A DNA stretch of 64,000 nucleotides, from NCBI GenBank assembly GCA_044228435.1, contig JBGAUW010000007.1, positions 1 through 64,000 on the forward strand, in the 5' to 3' direction. The notes beneath the pieces are model-generated. The model was not told where the DNA came from and ran no database searches. It worked only from the letters and a program-made list of their open reading frames with translations. Both the position numbers and the translations under genes were made by a program. Shown here piece after piece: positions 53,531-60,430 of this stretch; position 1 is the first letter of the stretch; every line of letters starts with the position of its first letter. The stretch comes from Bog-950 sp044228435 (lineage in GTDB: Bacteria; Bacteroidota; Bacteroidia; Chitinophagales; LD1).

Positions 53531-54181
53531 ATGAACCTTACCATTCTAATTGTTGCTGTTACCTGTATTACCTCGTTGCTGGCGTTTAATAACCCGGTAA
53601 TGAAGTATAACCTGCTATTTTACCCCTACCGCGTTTTTCGTTTTAAAGAGTGGCACCGGATAATATCGGGCTGCTTTATACACCTCAACTACACACATCT
53701 TATTCTGAACATGATTGCCCTATACAGTTTTGGGGTATTTGTTGAGAATAGTTTCGATTATGTTTTTCACGAAAAGGGGCGCTTGTTGTATGTGCTGCTG
53801 TATTTTGGCGGTGTAATTTTTGCCGATATTCCATCGCTTATAAAAGACAGGGATAACCAGCAATCTACCGGGCTTGGTGCCAGCGGTGGTGTTTCGGCCG
53901 TTGTATTTGCAGCTATACTGCTTAACCCGTTCAGTAAAATATACTTAATGTTTATACCCATAGGCATACCATCGTTTGTGTTTGGGCCTTTATACGTTGC
54001 CTACTGTATTTATATGGATAACTACGGGCACCAATACAAAACCGGTATAACCCTGATAGATAATGCCAGCCACTCGGCCCACCTGTGGGGTTCTGTGTTT
54101 GGCTTTATTTTCCCTATTATTTTTGCGCCGTGGCTGTTTATGCGCTTTATTGGTTTGCTAACTAATGGGGCTATAAGCTAA
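53531..54181 (+). CDS. Rhomboid-family intramembrane serine protease
   Basis: 216 residues from the ATG at 53531. A longer frame from 53387 adds 48 residues with non-coding character. About six membrane helices. The catalytic serine is S118 in GLGASGGVSAVVFA (GxSG motif), and the catalytic histidine is H184 in NASHSAHLWGSVFG. The loop-1 and helix-2 histidine/asparagine pattern HLNYTHLILNMIALYSFG fits the family (H51, H56, N60). It would cleave membrane-spanning substrates in the cytoplasmic membrane. The substrate is unknown. It is followed 38 bases later by the threonine aldolase gene. Confidence 0.93.
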   Translation: MNLTILIVAVTCITSLLAFNNPVMKYNLLFYPYRVFRFKEWHRIISGCFIHLNYTHLILNMIALYSFGVFVENSFDYVFHEKGRLLYVLLYFGGVIFADIPSLIKDRDNQQSTGLGASGGVSAVVFAAILLNPFSKIYLMFIPIGIPSFVFGPLYVAYCIYMDNYGHQYKTGITLIDNASHSAHLWGSVFGFIFPIIFAPWLFMRFIGLLTNGAIS

Positions 54182-54182
54182 G

Positions 54183-54214
54183 CATTTCACTATTCACTAC
54201 TAACCATTCACTTT
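54183..54214. repeat. ATTCACTA-type degenerate repeat tract
   Basis: Three to four imperfect copies of a CATTCACTA/ATTCACTA unit fill most of the gap between the rhomboid and threonine aldolase genes. They match the tract at about 45549-45590. Confidence 0.55.
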
Positions 54215-54219
54215 TTGCC

Positions 54220-55233
54220 ATGCTAATAGAACTTCGTTCCGATACCGTTACCCAGCCAACAGAGGCTATGAAACAAGCCATGCTAACTGCCCCATTGGGC
54301 GATGATGTGTTTGGCGAAGACCCTACCGTAAAGCAACTGGAAGAAAAGGTGGCGGCTATGTTTGGGATGGAGGCGGCCCTGTTTTGCCCGAGCGGCACCA
54401 TGACCAACCAGATTGCCATTAAGGCCCATACCCAACCGTTGGATGAATTGATATGCGATAAAATTTGCCACATTTATAATTATGAAACCGGTGGCTGGGC
54501 TTTTCACTCTGGCATCTCTATCCGCCTGGCCGATGGCGACCAGGGCCGTATGACGGCCGCGCAGGTAGAAGAGCTGATATTGCCCGACCACGATTGGCTG
54601 CCCAATACGCGCATGGTAGCCATTGAGAACACGGTAAACAAAGGCGGGGGCAGTGTGTATACCATAGCCCAAATGCAGTCTATTGCAGCGTTGTGTCGCA
54701 CCAAAGGCCTTATTTACCACCTAGATGGTGCCCGTATTTTTAATGCGCTGGAAGCTTTGGGCGAAACACCCGCCGCCCTGCATGGTATTTTCGATAGCGT
54801 ATCGGTATGTATAAGCAAGGGTTTAGGAGCCCCGGTAGGCAGTGTGCTGGCCGGCAAAACCGATTTTATTAAGCGCAGCCGCAAGCTGCGCAAGGTAATG
54901 GGCGGTGGTATGCGCCAAAGCGGCATACTGGCCGCAGCCTGCATTTACGCGCTGGATAACAACGTTAAACGCCTGAAAGAGGACCACTTACGTGCCGAAA
55001 GCTTAGCACAAACGCTGGCTACCCTGCCCTGGGTAAAGCGGGTTTTGCCGGTGCAAACCAACATTGTAATATTTGAAGTGGCCGATGCGGCCGCCGTTGC
55101 CGGGCAGCTTTTACAGCAAAATATACGGGTGCAGCCCTTTTCGCCCACCCTGCTGCGCATGGTTACGCACCTAAATTTCGATGATGGCATGTTAGCTATA
55201 ACAAAAGAAATGTTGATTAAAATGAAAGTTTAG
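54220..55233 (+). CDS. Low-specificity threonine aldolase
   Basis: 337 residues, ATG at 54220. A PLP-dependent fold-type I enzyme of the LtaE family, which splits L-threonine or L-allo-threonine into glycine and acetaldehyde. The start ELRSDTVTQPTEAMKQAM and GDDVFGEDPTVKQLE match the family. The PLP lysine is K200 in SVCISKGLGAPVGSVLAG, and the pyridine-nitrogen aspartate is D169 in YHLDGARIFNA. CPSGTMTNQIA is the cofactor phosphate-binding area. Full length, no defects. The short gap before it holds an ATTCACTA-type repeat tract. Confidence 0.93.
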   Translation: MLIELRSDTVTQPTEAMKQAMLTAPLGDDVFGEDPTVKQLEEKVAAMFGMEAALFCPSGTMTNQIAIKAHTQPLDELICDKICHIYNYETGGWAFHSGISIRLADGDQGRMTAAQVEELILPDHDWLPNTRMVAIENTVNKGGGSVYTIAQMQSIAALCRTKGLIYHLDGARIFNALEALGETPAALHGIFDSVSVCISKGLGAPVGSVLAGKTDFIKRSRKLRKVMGGGMRQSGILAAACIYALDNNVKRLKEDHLRAESLAQTLATLPWVKRVLPVQTNIVIFEVADAAAVAGQLLQQNIRVQPFSPTLLRMVTHLNFDDGMLAITKEMLIKMKV

Positions 55234-55242
55234 GTATTTTTG
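55213..55242 (+). promoter_or_regulatory. Bacteroidota-type promoter of the 114-residue gene
   Basis: TTG at 55213-55215, 19 bases, then TATTTTTG at 55235-55242 (perfect TAnnTTTG). The upstream element lies inside the end of the threonine aldolase gene. The ATG at 55295 is about 52 bases downstream. Confidence 0.7.
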
Positions 55243-55294
55243 CACCCGCAAAGCCAAGCAATCCACAATAACCGGCTTTTGCTTAAACTGAATA

Positions 55295-55639
55295 ATGGAA
55301 GAATTTAAAACATCATTAGCGGCAGCAAAAAGACTACGCAATCACTTAGCCCAGGAGTTTAAGGCTCCTATTGTTTTAAAAGATGACTCTACTTTTGAAT
55401 GGAGAGAGTTTGTAGTAGTGCCATTTGATAGAAAACAGCGCAAAGATTTTGTAGTAGCCTACGAAGCCAACATACACAACACCATGCCCGAAAACTTGTT
55501 GCAATCGTTTCGCGATACGCACTACACCGTGGCATTAATACTAAACAGCGACCCGCTTACCAAAGTGTGGTTAGATATGAGCGTAGATATTTTTATGGCC
55601 CGCGCCGGCGTAAAGGTAGATTTACCTTCTTTTGTATAG
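55295..55639 (+). CDS. Conserved hypothetical protein (114 aa)
   Basis: ATG at 55295, preceded by a good promoter. A soluble alpha/beta protein, basic at the start (SLAAAKRLRNHLAQEF). The central strand-rich segment is EWREFVVVPFDRKQRKDFVVAYEANI and the C-terminus is TKVWLDMSVDIFMARAGVKVDLPSFV. No motif I can assign. The compact size, internal promoter and clear codon structure make it a genuine gene. Function unknown. Confidence 0.8.
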   Translation: MEEFKTSLAAAKRLRNHLAQEFKAPIVLKDDSTFEWREFVVVPFDRKQRKDFVVAYEANIHNTMPENLLQSFRDTHYTVALILNSDPLTKVWLDMSVDIFMARAGVKVDLPSFV

Positions 55640-55702
55640 GTAGCTGCCTTTTACGGTTACTTTTGGGGCAATAAATAATTTAAGTTGAGCGTTCAATTAG
55701 TA

Positions 55703-56677
55703 ATGAAAAAACTTTTTTCGGTGGCCGCTGTAATGGCCTTTTGTTGCTGTGTGTTTGCCCAGGCCCCTAAGGTTAATAAAAGCAAGGCTAAGCCCGTTGC
55801 CTCGCCTACTTTAAGCAAAGGCGATTTAATTAAGCTCACTGCCATGCAGGATAGCCTGCGCCTGCTATCGGATAAGTTTACGCTGGATACACTTTTAGAA
55901 TCGCGCAAAAAAGCCTGCTATGCCTTTATACCTAAGTTTGTAAGCGCGCTTAAGTTCAACAACTCGTTTTACTATCCCTTCGATACGCTCGAAACTGTTT
56001 CGAAGGTGTATGCGCCCGATAGTTCGTTCCGCATATTTACCTGGCAGCTGGCTTTGCCTAAAGGCCATTACCGCTATTACGGCGTAATACAAATGCGCAG
56101 CAGCAAAGTGAAAATTTACCCGCTGCACGATTTAAGCGATACCATGCCTTACCAGCCGCAGCTTACTACCACCAACGATAACTGGTATGGTGCTTTGTAT
56201 TACAATGCTATACAGCAAACGGTAGATAAAAAGCCGGTGTATTCGCTTTTTGGCTACGAGGCCTCGGATATTATTACCCGTCGCAAAGTGGTAGAAATTT
56301 TAACCTTTGATAAAACCGGTAAACCCAAATTTGGTGCCCCGCTTTTCCATTTTAAATACGATAGCAGCCATGCTAAAATGCTGGATACGCTAAACCGCTT
56401 TTTTATCGAATACAAGTATAATGCGCCCACGGTGCTTAACTACGATAAGCAGATGCAAATGATAGTGTTTGACCACGTAGCCCCGCCCAACGAAAAAGCC
56501 AAAGGCGCCACCTTTAGCTATGTGCCCGATGGTACCTACGAGGGTTTTAACTGGCAAAATAACCACTGGCAATGGGTAGAAAAGGTATTTACCTTTAGCA
56601 TAGACGAGAACGATAATCCACCTGTGCCGGTACCCTTGTTTGGAACGCCCAGCAGGCAGCCGGAGTTACCTAAATAG
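55703..56677 (+). CDS. Secreted hypothetical protein (324 aa)
   Basis: I use the ATG at 55703 (MKKLFSVAAVMAFCCCVFAQ, signal peptide); an in-frame start at 55685 would add six residues. The mature part is basic and disordered at first (KVNKSKAKPVASPTLSKGD), then beta-rich with many aromatics (GHYRYYGVIQMRSSKVKIYPLHDLSD, YEGFNWQNNHWQWVEKVFTFS). The pattern resembles conserved periplasmic proteins of Bacteroidota without named function. No T9SS sorting domain and no lipobox. Probably periplasmic. It is 63 bases downstream of the previous gene on the same strand and could be co-transcribed. Confidence 0.75.
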   Translation: MKKLFSVAAVMAFCCCVFAQAPKVNKSKAKPVASPTLSKGDLIKLTAMQDSLRLLSDKFTLDTLLESRKKACYAFIPKFVSALKFNNSFYYPFDTLETVSKVYAPDSSFRIFTWQLALPKGHYRYYGVIQMRSSKVKIYPLHDLSDTMPYQPQLTTTNDNWYGALYYNAIQQTVDKKPVYSLFGYEASDIITRRKVVEILTFDKTGKPKFGAPLFHFKYDSSHAKMLDTLNRFFIEYKYNAPTVLNYDKQMQMIVFDHVAPPNEKAKGATFSYVPDGTYEGFNWQNNHWQWVEKVFTFSIDENDNPPVPVPLFGTPSRQPELPK

Positions 56678-57178
56678 TACAAGTCGGCAGTTCACAATCG
56701 GCAATAAATCCAATGAATTGCATCCCATAATTCTATTACGTTGTACAACGTTTACACAACGCAACGTGAATCTGTTTAATGGGTTAAATACAAACAGCCA
56801 ACAGCCTTTTTTTTAACTGCCGGAACTGCCGGTGCTTTTTTTATTGCCAAATACATCCACCACAACCACTAATTTTGAACCCGTAGGGTTCTAATATCGG
56901 TAGAAATTAAATGTACGGCCCTGTAAGGGTCGCACCTGGTTCGACCGGCTAACGGGGTCGGAGGGTATTTCGCTTATTACTTCTACCAATACTCCGCCTC
57001 TACGAGGCTAATGCAAAAAACAAGTATTGAAAAAACTCCTCAATCTGAGCTGAGTATTTACTTTCAAGCTTTTTAGAGCTTTAACTTGAATCCAACCGAC
57101 ACATTAGCTATATAAAACAAAACAGTCCCGACATTTACTTGCCGGGACTGTTATATAAAAACTAACAAAGTTTACTGC
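56678..57178. other. 500-base non-coding region with repeat-like sequences
   Basis: No gene is visible. From left to right: a short degenerate GTCGGCA/ATCGGCA tract (56681-56706); two pyrimidine/purine tracts with T8 and T7 runs around a weak CCGG-containing repeat (about 56805-56842); a structured repeat-like element (56878-57009) in which ATATCGGTAGAAAT (56894-56907) is answered by an imperfect inverted ATTACTTCTACCAATAC (56976-56992) and is flanked by a CCGTAGGG-type motif and its counterpart CCTCTACGAGG; and finally the HtrA terminator (57121-57152). The element resembles short dispersed inverted-repeat elements common in Bacteroidota genomes. Confidence 0.6.
57121..57152 (-). terminator. 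Rho-independent terminator of the HtrA/DegP gene
   Basis: AACAGTCCCG (57121-57130) pairs perfectly with CGGGACTGTT (57143-57152), 12-base loop. On the minus strand it is followed by TTGTTTTATA. It lies 27 bases after the stop codon. Confidence 0.82.
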
Positions 57179-58666
57179 TTACATTCTAAAGGCATACAGG
57201 TAGCTCATAGGCTTATTAGGGTATATACCCTCTACCAGCACCTTGCCGTTTTTCTCCTTCAGCAGGTTTACAAAGTCTTCTACATTATTAACTGTCTGGT
57301 CGTCTATTTGGGTTATTACAAAGCCTTTGCGTATATCGGTAAACTCGGCCAGCTTGCCATCCTTCAGGTCGGTTACTTTTACGCCGCCCTGCAAGCCCAG
57401 GCTGCGCAGCTCGGCCGTGGTCAGGTTTTCTACTTTCACGCCAAGGGCACCCAACACATCGCGGGTGTTATCAATTTGCGCCAGCGTGTTATACTTGTTT
57501 TTAAGCGTTACAAACACATTGCTGGTTTTACCATCGCGTATAATCTCTACATCCAGTTTATCGTTCGGGCGGTATTTAGCCACCTGCTCCTGCAACTCAG
57601 GCGATGAGTTTACGCTTACACCGTTAATGCGGGTAATCACATCTTTACTTTTAAGGCCTGCATCATCAGCCGCCGAGCCTTTATTTACACCATCCACATA
57701 CACACCGTAAGGTTTATCGAAGCCAATTTCTTTAGCGGTTTTATCATCCATACTGCGAATGTTTACCCCTAAGAAACCACGCTGGCTAACGCCAAACTTC
57801 TGCAAATCGAAAATTACTTTCTTCACTATGTTAGATGGAACTGCAAAAGAGTAACCAGCATAAGAACCGGTAGGCGAAGCAATAGCCGTGTTTATACCAA
57901 TCAGCTCACCGCTTACATTTACAAGTGCTCCACCACTGTTGCCGGGGTTAACGGCTGCATCGGTTTGTATAAACGATTCAATGGCCGTGTTGCTTTGTTT
58001 TTCGTTAGCGTGGCCCAGTATATTTATGTTACGGCTTTTGGCACTTACAATGCCGGCGGTAACAGTCGATTCAAGATTGAACGGATTACCTACAGCCATT
58101 ACCCATTCGCCAATTAGCACTGAATCGCTGTTGGCAAAATTGATGGCGGGGAGGTCTTTGGCATCTACCTTTACCAGCGCAAGGTCGGTATCGGCATCTT
58201 TACCAATTACCTTAGCCTTATATGATTTATTGTTGTTCATCATTACCTCTACCTCATCGGCATCGTCTACCACGTGGTTATTAGTAACAATGTAGCCATC
58301 TGCACTTACAATTACCCCCGATCCGGTAGCAACCTGCGGTTGGCTTTTGTAAGGGTTTGGCCCGTGGAAATATTTATAAAAATCGCCGCCAAACATATCC
58401 TGGAAGGGGTCGTTATAAGCTACCTTTTCTGCCTTAAACGTAGATTTAATATGCACTACACTTGGCGTAGTAGTACTTGCCGCAAAACGGAAATCGATAG
58501 GCTGCGCAGCGTTGCTTCTTTCAAAAGCGGCCAGTTGCGCAGGCGTATTCTGTTGCACAATAGATACCTGTTGCTTGTTTAAACCCAAATAATTAAACGT
58601 AGCCACTGCTGCAAAAGCGCTTAAAAAGGCTACTACTGCTGTGAATCCGATTTTTCTGATACTCAT
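57179..58666 (-). CDS. degP: Periplasmic Do/HtrA-family serine protease with two PDZ domains
   Basis: 495 residues. The N-terminal hydrophobic segment (about 6-27) is a signal peptide or anchor. The trypsin-like domain (about 60-270) carries the triad H131 (TNNHVVDD), D161 (DTDLALVKVD) and S244 (PGNSGGALVN). PDZ1 covers about 285-380 (GFLGVNIRSMDDKTAKEIGF). PDZ2 covers about 390-495 (LGALGVKVENLTTAELRSLGLQGGV). This is the DegP/DegQ architecture used in periplasmic protein quality control. The promoter at 58714-58745 and the terminator at 57121-57152 indicate a single-gene unit. The gene symbol is by family; DegQ-type assignment is equally possible. Confidence 0.94.
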   Translation of the reverse strand: MSIRKIGFTAVVAFLSAFAAVATFNYLGLNKQQVSIVQQNTPAQLAAFERSNAAQPIDFRFAASTTTPSVVHIKSTFKAEKVAYNDPFQDMFGGDFYKYFHGPNPYKSQPQVATGSGVIVSADGYIVTNNHVVDDADEVEVMMNNNKSYKAKVIGKDADTDLALVKVDAKDLPAINFANSDSVLIGEWVMAVGNPFNLESTVTAGIVSAKSRNINILGHANEKQSNTAIESFIQTDAAVNPGNSGGALVNVSGELIGINTAIASPTGSYAGYSFAVPSNIVKKVIFDLQKFGVSQRGFLGVNIRSMDDKTAKEIGFDKPYGVYVDGVNKGSAADDAGLKSKDVITRINGVSVNSSPELQEQVAKYRPNDKLDVEIIRDGKTSNVFVTLKNKYNTLAQIDNTRDVLGALGVKVENLTTAELRSLGLQGGVKVTDLKDGKLAEFTDIRKGFVITQIDDQTVNNVEDFVNLLKEKNGKVLVEGIYPNKPMSYLYAFRM

Positions 58667-58713
58667 ATTTTTTGATTTTTATTTTTGTCTTCTGTTTGTG
58701 AACGATTGCACTT

Positions 58714-58745
58714 CAAAGATATTTCAAGTTTAATGTATTACGCAA
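58714..58745 (-). promoter_or_regulatory. Bacteroidota-type promoter of the HtrA/DegP gene
   Basis: On the minus strand TTG (58745-58743), 21 bases, then TATCTTTG (58721-58714), a perfect TAnnTTTG box about 47 bases before the start codon. Confidence 0.6.
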
Positions 58746-58787
58746 GCTAAAGTTACTCCAATTAAAACGTTTTAACACTAACATTTA

Positions 58788-59567
58788 ATGACCGTTAAAT
58801 TCTATAAATACCAGGGTACAGGCAACGATTTTGTAATGATTGACAACCGCAATCTTGCCCTTACTAATGAACGCGCACAAATAGAAAAATTGTGTAACCG
58901 CCGCTTTGGCATAGGCGCCGATGGGCTTATTTACCTGCAAAGTAAAGAGGGCTACGATTTTGAGATGGTTTACTTTAACAGCGATGGTAACGAAAGCACC
59001 ATGTGCGGCAATGGCGGCCGCTGCCTGATACGATTTGCGCACGACCTTGGCCTGATAGCCGATAAGTGCAAGTTTATGGCCATTGATGGGGAACACGAGG
59101 GAGAGATTTTAAGCGATGGACGTGTATCGCTTAAAATGAAGGATGTTGACTGCATCGAAAGCTACAACAGCGATTATGTGCTAAACACGGGCTCGCCGCA
59201 CTATGTGCAGTTTGCCAATTATGTAGCCAACTTAAAGGTGTATGAAGAAGGATATAAAATACGCAACTCAGCGCGCTTTGCAGCAGAAGGTATAAACGTA
59301 AACTTTGCCGAAAAGAAAAGTGCCGATGAATTGTTTGTACGCACTTACGAGAGGGGAGTAGAGGCCGAAACACTTTCGTGCGGAACAGGTGTAGTGGCCT
59401 CGGCTTTGGCTTTTGCCAGTAAAAACGGCAGCCTGCTTAGCCGGGTGAGTATTGAAACCCCGGGTGGCAAACTACAGGTTAATTTTGAGGCCCAAGGAAA
59501 TGGCTACCGCAATATTTTTCTTACAGGGCCGGCTGAACGTGTGTTTGAAGGAGAGGTAATAGTATAA
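58788..59567 (+). CDS. dapF: Diaminopimelate epimerase
   Basis: 259 residues. It interconverts LL- and meso-diaminopimelate for lysine and peptidoglycan synthesis in the cytoplasm. The two catalytic cysteines are present: C73 in ESTMCGNGGRC and C198 in AETLSCGTGVVASALA. The N-terminal FYKYQGTGNDFVMIDNR and the GIGADGLIYL segment are diagnostic of DapF. Full length and intact. Divergent from the HtrA gene and followed four bases later by a GNAT-type gene in the same transcript. Confidence 0.97.
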   Translation: MTVKFYKYQGTGNDFVMIDNRNLALTNERAQIEKLCNRRFGIGADGLIYLQSKEGYDFEMVYFNSDGNESTMCGNGGRCLIRFAHDLGLIADKCKFMAIDGEHEGEILSDGRVSLKMKDVDCIESYNSDYVLNTGSPHYVQFANYVANLKVYEEGYKIRNSARFAAEGINVNFAEKKSADELFVRTYERGVEAETLSCGTGVVASALAFASKNGSLLSRVSIETPGGKLQVNFEAQGNGYRNIFLTGPAERVFEGEVIV

Positions 59568-59571
59568 CCCT

Positions 59572-60327
59572 ATGATTACACACTCAGAAAAAGAGAGCAC
59601 CCTCTTTAACTTAAAGTTTGGCCGCTATGAAGGACCTGTGCCCGATGCGGTTGAAATGCGTGAGCAAATTTTAGATGGTCGGTATGATTTTGTACGCGTT
59701 AAACTGCTTAACCCCGGCAACGATTTGTTTTTGTTTTTGAACGAGGTTGGTTTTGCTTACCATCTGCTGGATATACACCGGCTATACGATTTAGATTTGC
59801 ATGGCTACCAAGTGCCTGCCTTAGAACTGCCCGAAATGGAATTTATACCCTGCAACGTAACACAGCAGGAACAGATGAAGCAATTGGTTAGGGATACATA
59901 TACCGAATCGCCAATGGGCTTTTTTAAAAGCAAGGTAATTGATCAATACTTTCCATTAAACCTGCAAATAGAAAACTTTGCCACCTACCTGGCCGATAAT
60001 TACATTGAAGAAGGCAACCCCGGTAAGCATAGCTGGCTTATAAGACTAAATGGCGAATTTATAGGCTGTGCGGCCACCGAATTTAAAGGCGAGAAATCGT
60101 ATACCCCCTACATTGGTTTACTACCGGCCGTAAGGCGAAAACACTTGTTTACTAATGTAGCCCGCTATTTGCAACAGGCTATGAAGAATGCCGGTTGCAA
60201 ATATAGCACCGGTGCAGCCCGCCTGCATAACCTGGCCAGCCAAATTAACTTTGAGCGCGAAGGGCAAAAATATGTTAGCCACGATTATGTGTTTATGCTT
60301 ATGCCTAAGCTAATCAGCAATAAATGA
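59572..60327 (+). CDS. GNAT-family N-acetyltransferase-like protein
   Basis: 251 residues, ATG at 59572, four bases after dapF, so co-transcribed. The N-terminal half (about 1-95) is a divergent first domain (MREQILDGRYDFVRVKLLN, LNEVGFAYHLLDIHRLYD) like that seen in WecD-type enzymes. The C-terminal half (about 95-245) has the GNAT fold: MKQLVRDTYTESPMGFFKS, GEFIGCAATEFKG for the central strands and the acetyl-CoA loop region IGLLPAVRRKHLFTNVARYLQQAMKNAG. The canonical Q/RxxGxG/A loop is altered (VRRKHLF), so CoA binding is uncertain. Acceptor unknown; no amino-sugar genes are next to it. Confidence 0.78.
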   Translation: MITHSEKESTLFNLKFGRYEGPVPDAVEMREQILDGRYDFVRVKLLNPGNDLFLFLNEVGFAYHLLDIHRLYDLDLHGYQVPALELPEMEFIPCNVTQQEQMKQLVRDTYTESPMGFFKSKVIDQYFPLNLQIENFATYLADNYIEEGNPGKHSWLIRLNGEFIGCAATEFKGEKSYTPYIGLLPAVRRKHLFTNVARYLQQAMKNAGCKYSTGAARLHNLASQINFEREGQKYVSHDYVFMLMPKLISNK

Positions 60328-60363
60328 GTTTTTAATTCATCCGTGTGCATAAGCAACCATGGT

Positions 60364-60387
60364 AGCAATAAGTCGGTCTTTATTGCT
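60364..60387 (+). terminator. Hairpin downstream of the dapF-GNAT pair
   Basis: AGCAATAA (60364-60371) pairs perfectly with TTATTGCT (60380-60387), 8-base loop, 36 bases after the GNAT stop codon. There is no T-tract. It may end transcription or act in the leader of the following type-B gene. Confidence 0.4.
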
Positions 60388-60430
60388 TAACTTTCGCCCC
60401 TTTTATAAAGCTTATTAAAACCGGTAACGA

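Noticed and set aside
56805..56842. Terminator-like T8 and T7 runs after the 324-residue secreted protein gene
   Set aside because: The nearby TGCCGG copies are direct, not inverted, so they do not form a proper stem. Only the T-runs are present.
58274..58582. Plus-strand open frame opposite the HtrA gene
   Set aside because: It is antisense to the conserved protease domain and has no start context or motifs.
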